The notes under the pieces are model-generated. The model worked only from the letters and a program-made list of their open reading frames with translations. It had not been told where the DNA came from and did not search any database. 64,000 bases of DNA from Actinacidiphila cocklensis (GTDB lineage Bacteria; Actinomycetota; Actinomycetes; Streptomycetales; Streptomycetaceae), in assembly GCF_907177275.1 (NCBI RefSeq), contig NZ_CAJSLV010000062.1:1-64000 (forward strand). Direction: 5' to 3'. How positions within the stretch are numbered: position 1 is the stretch's first letter; each line of letters starts with the position of its first letter. Below are positions 16,265-23,852 of this stretch, in pieces. The position numbers and the translations under genes are program-made.

Positions 16265-16477
16265 CTACTCCCGATCGTCCCAGCGGGGGTCCGTGTCCCA
16301 TTCGAGGTTGCGCTCAGCCGCCCTCTCCATCGCGTGCTCCGCCTCCGCCTTCGACCCGTAGGGGCCGAAGCGGTTCTTGGACGGGCAGTCCGGGCCTTCC
16401 TCGGCCCGCTTGTGCTCGATGCAGTAGAACCACTCGCCCGGCTTTCCCGCCGGCTTCTTCACTCGGAAGACTGCCAT
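16265..16477 (-). CDS. Small conserved hypothetical protein
   Basis: A 70-residue, soluble, charged protein beginning MAVFRVKKPAGKPGEW and ending in an acidic tail. It has two cysteines (in FYCIEHK and PDCPSKN) and a helical stretch AEAEHAMERAAERNLEW. The start has an excellent AGGAGAGG box. From memory, near-identical short proteins occur widely in Streptomyces, but I know no function. It is too small and too well preceded by a ribosome-binding site to be chance, and it is divergent from map. Confidence 0.8.
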   Translation of the reverse strand: MAVFRVKKPAGKPGEWFYCIEHKRAEEGPDCPSKNRFGPYGSKAEAEHAMERAAERNLEWDTDPRWDDRE

Positions 16478-16551
16478 CTGCCTCTCCTGTCGTGGCCCGG
16501 GGCGCGGCGCCGTCCGCACAGCGGGGCGCATTCCCCATTTTCCCGCGCCGA

Positions 16552-16567
16552 TACACTCGTCGGCATG
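16552..16567 (+). promoter_or_regulatory. Probable -10 box of a leaderless map transcript
   Basis: TACACT at 16552-16557 lies seven bases before the ATG of map, and no Shine-Dalgarno sequence precedes that ATG. This spacing places the transcription start at or next to the A of the start codon. The -35 region is not recognisable. Confidence 0.45.
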
Positions 16568-17422
16568 TCTGGTCAGTCGCTGCTCGTCCCCGGCAAGCTG
16601 TCGCCCACGCGGCAGGTGCCCGCCTCGATCCCGCGTCCCGAATACGTGGGGAAACCGGGGCCGGCGCCCTATACGGGACCCGAGGTCCAGGACGCGGACA
16701 CCGTGGAGCGGATGCGGGTCGCCTCGCGGATCGCGGCGCAGGCGATGGAGGAGGCGGCGAAGGCCGTCGCCCCGGGGGTGACCACGGACGAGCTGGACCG
16801 GATCGCCCACGAGTTCATGATCGGGCACGGCGCCTACCCCTCCGACCTGGGCTACCGCGGCTTCCCGAAGTCGCTGTGCACCTCGCTCAACGAGGTCATC
16901 TGCCACGGCATCCCCGACTCGACCGTACTGCGCGACGGCGACATCGTGAACCTGGACGTGACCGCGTACATCCACGGGGTGCACGGCGACTGCAACGCCA
17001 CCTACTTCGTCGGCGACGTCGACGAGGAGTCGCGGCTGCTGGTGGAGCGCACCAGGGAGTCACTGGCGCGGGCGATCAAGACGGTGCGGCCCGGGCGGCA
17101 GATCAACGTGATCGGGCGGGTCATCGAGTCGTACGCCAAGCGCTTCGGATACGGCGTGGTGCGGGACTTCACCGGGCACGGCATCAACACGTCCTTCCAC
17201 TCCGGGCTGATCATCCCGCACTACGACGACCCGCGGGCGACCACGGTGATGCAGCCCGGCATGACGTTCACGATCGAGCCGATGCTGACGCTGGGCACCC
17301 ACGAGTACGACGTGTGGGACGACGGCTGGACCGTGGTCACCAAGGACCGCAAGCGCACGGCCCAGTTCGAGCACACGCTGGTGGTCACCGCGGACGGTGC
17401 GGAGATCCTGACCCTGCCGTGA
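16565..17422 (+). CDS. map: Type I methionine aminopeptidase
   Basis: Removes the initiator methionine from nascent proteins. The 285-residue protein has the pita-bread catalytic domain with all expected residues: His114 (substrate), metal ligands Asp131, Asp142, His205, Glu238 and Glu269, and the auxiliary His212, together with PGMTFTIEPML. The first 40 residues form a Pro-rich extension with PTRQVP, as in the longer actinobacterial paralogue; it has no zinc finger. No ribosome-binding site is visible and the -10-like TACACT suggests a leaderless mRNA. A lipoprotein gene follows in the same direction. Confidence 0.96.
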   Translation: MSGQSLLVPGKLSPTRQVPASIPRPEYVGKPGPAPYTGPEVQDADTVERMRVASRIAAQAMEEAAKAVAPGVTTDELDRIAHEFMIGHGAYPSDLGYRGFPKSLCTSLNEVICHGIPDSTVLRDGDIVNLDVTAYIHGVHGDCNATYFVGDVDEESRLLVERTRESLARAIKTVRPGRQINVIGRVIESYAKRFGYGVVRDFTGHGINTSFHSGLIIPHYDDPRATTVMQPGMTFTIEPMLTLGTHEYDVWDDGWTVVTKDRKRTAQFEHTLVVTADGAEILTLP

Positions 17423-17488
17423 GCGGTGTGCGGCGCCCGGTAGGGTGGCGGCGTCCGTGCGGATGAGTTGTTGAGGAGCCGACGCGCC

Positions 17489-18454
17489 ATGAACCGCCGC
17501 AGGGTGTCCCTCGGGGCCGCCGTCGCGCTCACGCTGCCACTGGCCGGCTGCATGACCGTGCACGGCGAGCGGGAGAACATACCGTCGGTGCAGAAAGCCG
17601 AGGCCGCGGCCGCGCTGGCGAAGTTCACCGCGGTCAACAACCGGGTCGGCAGGACGTACGACTCCAAGGGCGTCGCCGCGGTCGAGTCGGGCGCGCTCGG
17701 GACGACCGACGAGGCGGGGCTGCGCGCGAAGCACGCCAACCACCCCCAGGGCAACTCCGGTTACCGGCCGCTGGTCTTCTCCGACTCGCGCTACCTCATA
17801 CCCCGGCAGGTCGGCTGGCCGAAGTACTTCGTCGTCGACACCGCCACCAACCGCGGCAGCACGGCTCGTTGGCTGCTGGTCTTCCGGCGGGCCGCGGCCG
17901 GCCAGCCGTGGAAGGCGTCGTACGTCGCCTCGGTCCCCACCGCGGACGTACCGAAGTTCGCCCAGGACAAGGACGGTTACGCCGTCGCCCTGGGTCTTGC
18001 GGGGACGAATCTGCTGGTGCAGCCGGGGCAGTTGAGCGCGGACTACGCCACGTACCTCGGCGGCAGCGGCGGCAGCGACGTCTTCGCGGACGGCCCGTCC
18101 ACCTCGCAGCTGCGCGGCGACCGCAACGCGCACGCCAAGACCGCGAACTCGGTCACCCAGTACGCCGACCAGCCCGCCGAGGGCGGGGACTTCACGCCGG
18201 TCGCGCTGCGGACGGCGGACGGCGGCGCGCTGGTGTTCTTCGCGTCCCACCACCAGTCGCGGGCCACCTTCAGGGCCGGCTACCGCCTCCAGATCGACGC
18301 CGACACCAAGGCGCTGATGACCGGCACCCCGCGTACCGCGGTCACCCTGAGCCGCCTCGCCGACGTGGCGGCCACCGTGCCGCCGGCGGGCGGGAGCGGG
18401 AAGGTCGTCTTCCTCAGCCGGGTCGTCGGCCTGGTCACCGCCAAGGGCGAGTGA
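17489..18454 (+). CDS. Lipoprotein of unknown function
   Basis: A 321-residue predicted lipoprotein: NRRR, a hydrophobic segment and the lipobox L-A-G-C with Cys21. The mature part is soluble, mostly beta-rich by its pattern, with no membrane segment or catalytic motif I recognise. It contains a central region LVFRRAAAGQPWKASYVASV, reminiscent of small NTF2-like or cystatin-like folds, but I would not press that. The ATG has GAGGAG nine bases upstream. It follows map after a 66-bp gap containing its own TAGGGT-type -10 candidate, so it may be independently transcribed. Confidence 0.8.
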   Translation: MNRRRVSLGAAVALTLPLAGCMTVHGERENIPSVQKAEAAAALAKFTAVNNRVGRTYDSKGVAAVESGALGTTDEAGLRAKHANHPQGNSGYRPLVFSDSRYLIPRQVGWPKYFVVDTATNRGSTARWLLVFRRAAAGQPWKASYVASVPTADVPKFAQDKDGYAVALGLAGTNLLVQPGQLSADYATYLGGSGGSDVFADGPSTSQLRGDRNAHAKTANSVTQYADQPAEGGDFTPVALRTADGGALVFFASHHQSRATFRAGYRLQIDADTKALMTGTPRTAVTLSRLADVAATVPPAGGSGKVVFLSRVVGLVTAKGE

Positions 18455-18466
18455 GCCGGGCGCCGG

Positions 18467-19183
18467 TCAGCGCAGCCAGGTGGCCGGTTCGCGCTCGGGC
18501 TCGTAGGCGAACTGGGCGCAGGCGTCGGAGAGGACGTCGAGCACCGGGAGCGGGTCGGGCAGCGGCAGGTCCAGGCCGTGCTGCGGCAGCCACTCCACCG
18601 TCTCGCCGGACGGCAGCCGGGACGGCGGCAGCAGGACGTAGCTGCCGCGGGAGTGCCAGCGGATGCCGGGGTGCTCCTCCGCGGTCTCCGGGTGGCTGTC
18701 CAGCTCGCAGGGCCACCACTCGTCCTCGTCGGCGGGATTGCCACGGGTCTCGGTGAAGAACAGCAGCCGGTCCGCGCGGGCGGCGACCGGGCCGAGCGTC
18801 GCGCCGTCGGCGATCAGCCGCTCGATGGCGAGCCGGCCGGCCTCCGCGGGGACGTCGAGGACGTCGTGCGCGATGCCGGTGGCGGTGACGAAATTGGCCA
18901 GCGGGTCGGTGCGCAGCCAGTGGTCGATCTTGTCCTGGTCGGTGCTCGCCTGCGTCTGCCAGGCCGGCGAGACCGGGTGGACGGCCGGGATCGGACAGCC
19001 GATCCGCTCGCAGGAACAGCCGAAGTTGGCGGGGTGGGCGGCGGGCGCGACGGGGAAGCCGGCGGTGGCGGCAGCCTTGACCAGGGGGTCTCGGCGCAGG
19101 TCAGGCTCCGCTGCCCGGGCGGCGCCCGAGGCGCCCTCCGTCCGGCGGCGTACCCACTCGGACAACCTGCTCTTGCCTGCCAT
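18467..19183 (-). CDS. Stand-alone primase-polymerase N-domain protein
   Basis: A 238-residue soluble protein resembling the bifunctional primase/polymerase N-terminal (archaeo-eukaryotic primase-like) domain. Visible signatures are PVAPAAHPANFGCSCERIGC, a cysteine-rich segment, then HPVSPAWQTQASTDQDKI, LRTDPLANFVTATG and DVLDVPAEAG. The helicase half found in plasmid and phage primases is absent. The usual acidic D-x-D metal motif is not evident; D-x2-D in DVLDVPA is the closest candidate, so catalytic activity is doubtful. The ATG at 19183 has GGAAGGAG. Its role in the chromosome is unknown. Confidence 0.7.
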   Translation of the reverse strand: MAGKSRLSEWVRRRTEGASGAARAAEPDLRRDPLVKAAATAGFPVAPAAHPANFGCSCERIGCPIPAVHPVSPAWQTQASTDQDKIDHWLRTDPLANFVTATGIAHDVLDVPAEAGRLAIERLIADGATLGPVAARADRLLFFTETRGNPADEDEWWPCELDSHPETAEEHPGIRWHSRGSYVLLPPSRLPSGETVEWLPQHGLDLPLPDPLPVLDVLSDACAQFAYEPEREPATWLR

Positions 19184-19253
19184 CGAGCTCCTTCCCTCGC
19201 CCCCGTCCCGCGGTGTCCACGGTACGCGGCTGATGGAGGACATCCTCCCTCTT

Positions 19254-19294
19254 GCCGGGAAGGAACACCCACCCGGGGTGGAAGTGTTCCCGGC
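19254..19294. repeat. Inverted repeat hairpin upstream of the primase-like gene
   Basis: The arms GGAACAC (19262-19268) and GTGTTCC (19284-19290) flank CCACC/GGTGG, giving a nearly continuous stem around a small loop; GCCGGG and CCCGGC extend it outward with a small bulge. It lies about 80 bp upstream of the primase-like start. Regulatory operator or RNA structure are both possible. Confidence 0.55.
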
Positions 19295-19366
19295 GGCGGA
19301 ATGTCCCGACACGGGGTCGGCGGCCCCTTGGTGCAGGTATACCCGAGTCGCCCGTTTCCCGCCGGT

Positions 19367-19440
19367 GCCAGGGCGGGTCCGCAGACGCCGTCGGCCCCGC
19401 CCTTCGGGCGGACGACGGGACCTTGCGGACCCGCCCTGGC
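19367..19440. repeat. Compound cruciform: 17-bp perfect arms around an inner hairpin
   Basis: Left arm GCCAGGGCGGGTCCGCA (19367-19383) and right arm TGCGGACCCGCCCTGGC (19424-19440) are perfectly complementary. Between them CCGCCC-TTC-GGGCGG (19397-19411) forms a second hairpin. In a region between divergent genes this cannot be a conventional terminator for either. Confidence 0.65.
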
Positions 19441-19610
19441 GTCCGCCCGCGGGAGCATCTGCGGCGCGCCGGCGCTTCTGTGCGAAGTCGTTCACCGGGA
19501 ACCGGGATCGGGCGCACAATCCTCGTAGTACGTTCCCCCGCCGGGCCGACCGTCCTGTGGGGGAACGCCCTGTGCACCCCAGGCACACTCACCACCACGA
19601 GGAGCCCTCA

Positions 19611-20438
19611 TTGCGCACTGCGACACCCCGCCGGTACCTGATGTGCCCCCCGGCGCATTTCCGTGTGGCGTACTCCATCAACCCGTGGATGGACCCCGAC
19701 AAACCGGTGGACCCCGCGCTCGCCCTCTTCCAATGGGAGGACCTGCGCGACCGCTACCGCTCGCTCGGCCACACCGTCGAGATCCTCGACCCGGTCGCGG
19801 GACTGCCCGACATGGTCTTCGCCGCGAACGGCGCCACCGTCGTGGACGGCCGCGTGCTGGGCGCGCGGTTCGCCAACCCCGAGCGGGCCGACGAGGCCCC
19901 GGCGCACCTGGCGTGGTTCCGCTCGCACGACGGCTTCGTCGAGGTACGCGAGCCCGAGCACGTCAACGAGGCCGAGGGCGACTTCGCGGTCACGTCCTCC
20001 TGGATGCTGGCCGGCCAGGGCTTCCGCAGCAGCCCGCTGGCGCACGACGAGGCGCAGGAGTTCTTCGGGCGGCCGGTGATCAGCCTGGAGCTGACCGACC
20101 CGCGCTACTACCACCTGGACACCGCGCTGGCCGTCCTGGACGACGCCGCCGACGAGATCATGTACTACCCCGGCGCCTTCTCGCCCGGCTCGCGGGCCGT
20201 CCTCGCCCGGCTCTTCCCCGACGCGCTGCTCGCGACCGCCGAGGACGCGGTCGTCTTCGGGCTCAACGCGGTCAGCGACGGCCTGAACGTCGTGCTGCCG
20301 CGCGAGGCGGCCGGGCTCTTCGACCCGCTGAAGGACCGGGGCTACGTGCCGGTCGGCGTCGACCTGGCGGAGTTCCACAAGGCGGGCGGCAGCGTCAAGT
20401 GCTGCACGATGGAGGTGCGGCCGGCGCCGCCCGGCTGA
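19611..20438 (+). CDS. ddaH: Dimethylarginine dimethylaminohydrolase (dimethylargininase)
   Basis: A 275-residue amidinotransferase-fold hydrolase that would convert dimethylarginine (or a related guanidine) to citrulline and amine. The catalytic triad region is recognisable: VNEAEGDF for the acidic residue, YYHLDTAL with His168, and the nucleophilic cysteine in KCCTMEVRP near the C-terminus (Cys264 or Cys265). The guanidine-binding MVFAANGA segment is present. GAGGAG six bases upstream of TTG 19611 fixes an unusual TTG start. Arginine deiminase or ornithine-forming relatives are less likely given length and motifs. Confidence 0.88.
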   Translation: MRTATPRRYLMCPPAHFRVAYSINPWMDPDKPVDPALALFQWEDLRDRYRSLGHTVEILDPVAGLPDMVFAANGATVVDGRVLGARFANPERADEAPAHLAWFRSHDGFVEVREPEHVNEAEGDFAVTSSWMLAGQGFRSSPLAHDEAQEFFGRPVISLELTDPRYYHLDTALAVLDDAADEIMYYPGAFSPGSRAVLARLFPDALLATAEDAVVFGLNAVSDGLNVVLPREAAGLFDPLKDRGYVPVGVDLAEFHKAGGSVKCCTMEVRPAPPG

Positions 20439-20464
20439 ACCCCGCCCGCACAGCGCCGGGTGAT

Positions 20465-20483
20465 CCCCGCCACCCGGGCGGGG
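20465..20483. terminator. Candidate intrinsic terminator after ddaH
   Basis: CCCCGCC (20465-20471) and GGCGGGG (20477-20483) form a 7-bp GC stem with a five-base loop, 26 bp beyond the ddaH stop. There is no U tract, as is common for actinobacterial terminators. It could equally be a chance GC hairpin. Confidence 0.4.
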
Positions 20484-20525
20484 CGCCCGGCACCGTGGAG
20501 CCCGGGACCTGGCAGGATCGCGGTC

Positions 20526-21242
20526 ATGACTCACGCTGACGACAGCAACACCGCCCCTGCCAAGGCCCCCGCGAAGGACCCCTGGGAGCTGCCCGACGTG
20601 TCCGGCCTGGTGGTCGGGGTGCTCGGCGGTACCGGCGACCAGGGCCGCGGCCTGGCCTACCGGCTGGCCAGGGCCGGGCAGCGGGTGGTCATCGGCTCCC
20701 GCAACGCCGAGCGCGCGCAGACCGCCGCCGCGGAACTCGGCCTCGGCGTCGAGGGCGCCGACAACGCGGAGTGCGCGCGGCGCAGCGACGTGGTGATCGT
20801 CGCGGTGCCGTGGGACGGCCACGCCAAGACCCTGGAGTCGCTGCGCGAGGAGCTGGCGGGCAAGCTCGTCGTGGACTGCGTCAACCCGCTGGGCTTCGAC
20901 AAGCAGGGCGCGTACGCCCTCACGCCCGAGGAGGGCAGCGCCGCCCAGCAGGCCGCCGCCCTGCTGCCCGGCTCCCGCGTCACCGCCGCCTTCCACCACC
21001 TGTCGGCGGTGCTGCTGCAGAACCCGGACATCGAGGAGATCGACACCGACGTGATGGTGCTCGGCGAGGTCCGCGCCGACACCGACCTCGTCCAGGCGCT
21101 CGCCGCCCGCATCCCCGGTATGCGCGGCGTCTTCGCCGGCCGGCTGCGCAACGCCCACCAGGTCGAGTCCCTGGTGGCCAACCTGATCTCCGTCAACCGC
21201 CGTTACAAGGCCCACGCGGGCCTGCGCCTGACCGACGTGTAG
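20526..21242 (+). CDS. npdG: F420H2:NADP+ oxidoreductase
   Basis: A 238-residue enzyme that transfers hydride between reduced coenzyme F420 and NADP+. The glycine-rich NADP loop is GVLGGTGDQGRGLA (about 31-44), followed by VIGSRNAERA, whose Ser/Arg/Asn residues bind the 2'-phosphate. VAVPWDGH and DCVNPLGFDK line the cofactor site in this family, and AFHHLSAVLLQNP matches the F420-binding part. The N-terminus carries a 20-residue flexible extension. No ribosome-binding site precedes ATG 20526, so a leaderless message is possible. It runs in the same direction as ddaH but with an 87-bp gap. Confidence 0.9.
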   Translation: MTHADDSNTAPAKAPAKDPWELPDVSGLVVGVLGGTGDQGRGLAYRLARAGQRVVIGSRNAERAQTAAAELGLGVEGADNAECARRSDVVIVAVPWDGHAKTLESLREELAGKLVVDCVNPLGFDKQGAYALTPEEGSAAQQAAALLPGSRVTAAFHHLSAVLLQNPDIEEIDTDVMVLGEVRADTDLVQALAARIPGMRGVFAGRLRNAHQVESLVANLISVNRRYKAHAGLRLTDV

Positions 21243-21250
21243 GGCCTGCC

Positions 21251-22177
21251 TCAGGACACCCGCAGGACGATCTTGCCGCGGCGGCCGCGCCGGTCGAGGG
21301 CGGCGTACGCGGCCGCCGTGCCGGACAGCGGGACCACCTGGTCGACGGGCACGGTCAGCCGGCCGGCCTCGACCAGGCGGGACAGCTCGACCAGGCCGTC
21401 CTGGTCGGGTTCCACGACGAAGAACGTCCCGCGCGGGCCGCCCTGACCCGGCGCGGCCGGCGGGGAGACGACGCTCACCAGCACGCCGCTGTCGCGCAGC
21501 ACCTGCCACGAGCGCTGCTGGACCTCGCCGCCCACGGTGTCGAGGACCACGTCGACGTCCTCGACGAGGTCCTCGAAGCGCTCGTTGCGGTAGTCGACCA
21601 CGCGCGCGGCGCCCAGCTCGCGTACGAAGTCCAGGCTGTCCGGCCCCGCCGTGCCGATCACCTCCGCGTCGAGCGCCGCCGCGACCTGCACCGCGAGCGA
21701 GCCGACGCCGCCGGCGGCGCCGTGCACCAGCACCCGCCCGCCCTTGCGCAGGCCGCCGTGGCGCACCAGGCCCTGCCAGGCGGTCAGCCCCGCCAGCGCC
21801 AGCGCGGCGGCCTCCTCGAAGCCCAGGCCGGCCGGCTTCGGCGCGAGCACACCGGCCGGCACCACGGTGAACTCCGCGGCCGCGCCGTCCATGGTGAAGG
21901 GGATCAGCCCGAAGACCTCGTCGCCCGCGCCGGGACCCTCGGCGAGGACTCCCGCGACCTCCTTCGCCGGGATCGCGGGCAGCCGCGGCCGCCCGCCGGG
22001 CTGCAGGCTGTCGGTCCAGGTGGCGTCCCAGGTCAGCTCGCCCGGGGTGATCGCCGCGGACCGCACCTCGACCAGCACCTCGCCGTCGCCCGGCACCGGC
22101 CGCGGCGCCTCCTCGTACGCCAGTACCTCAGGACCGCCGCGGCGGTGGCCGCGTACCGCGTGCATGGTGGTGTCCAC
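21251..22177 (-). CDS. NADP-dependent quinone-oxidoreductase-like enzyme (MDR family)
   Basis: A 308-residue zinc-independent medium-chain reductase. The GroES-like N-terminus ends near AIPAKEVAGVL; the cofactor motif is VHGAAGGVGSLAVQVA (about 150-165), and DVVLDTVGG is typical of quinone or enoyl reductases. The four-cysteine structural zinc lobe of alcohol dehydrogenases is missing. AAGGGA at six bases from GTG 22177 decides the start over the ATG at 22165 and over the much longer open frame. The substrate is unknown. Confidence 0.88.
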   Translation of the reverse strand: MDTTMHAVRGHRRGGPEVLAYEEAPRPVPGDGEVLVEVRSAAITPGELTWDATWTDSLQPGGRPRLPAIPAKEVAGVLAEGPGAGDEVFGLIPFTMDGAAAEFTVVPAGVLAPKPAGLGFEEAAALALAGLTAWQGLVRHGGLRKGGRVLVHGAAGGVGSLAVQVAAALDAEVIGTAGPDSLDFVRELGAARVVDYRNERFEDLVEDVDVVLDTVGGEVQQRSWQVLRDSGVLVSVVSPPAAPGQGGPRGTFFVVEPDQDGLVELSRLVEAGRLTVPVDQVVPLSGTAAAYAALDRRGRRGKIVLRVS

Positions 22178-22320
22178 GGGACGTCCCTTCCGCGCCTGGC
22201 GGCGCTGTCGCCCCCCAGTCAAACCGCTCCGCGGGCCGCCCGCCTCCCCGGTGCGGAGCATGGGGGACAATGGGCGGGCCGAAAGCCGTACGCACATGTC
22301 AGGACAGGAGCCGTCCGCCC

Positions 22321-22488
22321 ATGCCCCGCCTCGCCCTCTACGCCCTCGTGGTGTGCGTGCTCGCCGTCGCCGCCGCCGTCGTGTCCTTCGTGAACGGCAA
22401 CTGGCTGGGAGTGGTGTGGGTGCTGCTCGCGGGCGTGTCCAGCAACATGTGGTGGTACTTCCGCAGGAAGGCCCGCGGCGCGGCGTGA
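22321..22488 (+). CDS. Small membrane protein
   Basis: A 55-residue protein with two hydrophobic segments (about 4-25 and 28-45) separated by NGN and ending in a basic RRKARGAA tail, so probably a two-span membrane hairpin with cytosolic C-terminus. AGGAG lies ten bases before ATG 22321. No function can be assigned. It lies between a divergent oxidoreductase and a convergent protease gene. Confidence 0.6.
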   Translation: MPRLALYALVVCVLAVAAAVVSFVNGNWLGVVWVLLAGVSSNMWWYFRRKARGAA

Positions 22489-22533
22489 GGACGCCGCTGC
22501 CGCGGTGGGTGCTCCGCGGTCGGTGCTCGGCGG

Positions 22534-23319
22534 TCAGTGCTTCCAGAAGCGGAAGAGCCAGTAGCCGTACTCCACGGCCACGTCCGGGACGTCGAACCAG
22601 CGCATCACGTGGTAGACACCGTCGAAGAACTTCTCGTTGACCGCCGGGATGTACAGCACGCCGAAGGTGGCGATCAGCCCGAACGGCGCGAAGGGCTCCA
22701 CCTGGCGGCGGAAATTGTACGGCAGCCAGGGCTCCCAGATGCCGTAGCCGTCCAGGCCCGGGATCGGCAGCAGGTTCAGGAAGGCCGCGCTGACCTGGAG
22801 GAACGCCAGGAATCCCAGCGCGACCAGGAAGGTCTGCGGCCAGCTGCCGATGGCGCCCAGCATGAACGGCAGCATCAGCAGGACGGCGAACAGCACGTTC
22901 GTCAGCGGACCCGCGGCCGAGATCAGGCTGTGCCGCCAGCGTCCGCGGATACGGCCCCGCTCGATGAACACGGCGCCGCCGGGGAGGCCGATGCCGCCCA
23001 TGATCACGAAGATCACCGGCAGGACGACGGACAGGGCGGCGTTGGTGTACTTCAGCGGGTTGAGGCTGAGGTAGCCCTTGTCGCCGATGGTGATGTCGCC
23101 GCTGTGCAGGGCGGTGCGGGCGTGGGCGTACTCGTGCAGGCACAGCGAGACGACCCAGCCGGAGACGACGAAGAGGAACACGGCGAAGCCGGCGTCTGAG
23201 GCGAAGCCGCTCCACACCGCCCAGCCGGACACGGCCATGACCGCCGCGATGCCGAGGAACACGGGGCTGATGCCCCGCTCCCCGCGGCTGCGGGCCTGAC
23301 GAATCGGCGTGACGCTCAT
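22534..23319 (-). CDS. Site-2-protease-type membrane metallopeptidase (M50)
   Basis: A 261-residue polytopic membrane protease. The zinc site H-E-x2-H is in SLCLHEYAHA in an early membrane segment, and the second signature NLLPIPGLDGYG supplies the Asp ligand, as in M50 enzymes. No PDZ domain or CBS pair is present, so it belongs to the minimal class. Such proteases cleave membrane-anchored regulators or clear membrane remnants; the target here is unknown. The ATG at 23319 has GGAG eight bases upstream. Convergent with the small membrane protein gene. Confidence 0.9.
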   Translation of the reverse strand: MSVTPIRQARSRGERGISPVFLGIAAVMAVSGWAVWSGFASDAGFAVFLFVVSGWVVSLCLHEYAHARTALHSGDITIGDKGYLSLNPLKYTNAALSVVLPVIFVIMGGIGLPGGAVFIERGRIRGRWRHSLISAAGPLTNVLFAVLLMLPFMLGAIGSWPQTFLVALGFLAFLQVSAAFLNLLPIPGLDGYGIWEPWLPYNFRRQVEPFAPFGLIATFGVLYIPAVNEKFFDGVYHVMRWFDVPDVAVEYGYWLFRFWKH

Positions 23320-23849
23320 GCGAGTGCTCCAGCTTCCCGACGGTGACCATCCCCCCGGAGACCTCAACGCCCCGGGGCGCCCGATCATCCCACGTTCTCC
23401 CCACCATCCGCGGGCCGCGGTGGCTTACGGGCTCCCCTTCCGCAGGGGGCGCGCTTCCGCGGGCCGCGGCGGCCGGGGGTGCCTCTGCGTGAGGCGGTGC
23501 TTTTCAGGGGGCGGGGAACTGCGCGACCATCCCCCAGAGCCTCGCATGGGAGGTGCCCCCACCACCGGGGCGCGGGTCGTCACCGGCCCGAAGGGGCGGT
23601 TGCTGTCGAAGACGGACCACCGGCCGGCGAGCGAAGCGAGACGGGGGCGCCCCCAGCGCCGCCTGGGGTTGCCCTCTTGCGGAAGGGAACCCTCCCAGCC
23701 ACCGCGGCCCGCGGAAGCGCACCCCTGCTGAAGGGGGCCGTACAGGCACCGCGCCCAGCGGATGGGTGACGTCGGGGGGAGGCGTACCCCCCGAGGCGGC
23801 GCGGTGGCGGATGTTCGCCGTGGGGGTGGGGAGCCGTAAGAATGGGGCC
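23320..23849. other. 530-bp non-coding region holding a repeat element
   Basis: No convincing gene. The region separates the protease gene from the divergent BTAD regulator and is dominated by the TIR-flanked element listed separately. Open frames that cross it are upstream extensions of the regulator or shadows. Confidence 0.65.
23430..23739. repeat. About 310-bp element with terminal inverted repeats
   Basis: The ends are inverted repeats of roughly 40 bp. Their inner 19 bases are perfect (23451-23469 against 23702-23720), and the outer 20 match with a few mismatches and gaps. The interior contains GCCTCTGCGTGAGGC and a variant of the GGGGAACTGCGCGAC core seen near 16130, plus other short palindromes. 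No transposase is present and I cannot identify a target-site duplication. It may be a MITE-like element, or simply a compound member of the streptomycete intergenic palindrome family. Confidence 0.55.
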
Positions 23850-23852
23850 GTG
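23837..23852 (+). promoter_or_regulatory. Probable -10 box of a leaderless BTAD-regulator transcript
   Basis: TAAGAAT at 23837-23843 lies six bases before the GTG start of the regulator, and no Shine-Dalgarno sequence is found there. The geometry fits transcription beginning at the start codon. The -35 element is not clear. Confidence 0.45.

Larger units (their letters stand above)
19184..19610. other. 427-bp non-coding region rich in inverted repeats
   Basis: This region separates the divergent primase-like and dimethylargininase genes. I find no convincing gene: the open frames crossing it are extensions of flanking genes or shadows. It contains the two large inverted repeats listed separately, plus GGACAT/ATGTCC arms flanking the first, and presumably promoters for both genes, although none is obvious. 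Confidence 0.6.

Noticed and set aside
19367..19440. A standard intrinsic terminator
   Set aside because: It lies between divergent genes, where neither transcript ends, and has no U tract.
21251..22177. A zinc alcohol dehydrogenase
   Set aside because: The structural-zinc cysteines and catalytic zinc ligands are absent; motifs fit the quinone-reductase branch.
23430..23739. An insertion sequence
   Set aside because: There are terminal inverted repeats but no transposase frame and no recognisable target duplication, so only a repeat element is claimed.
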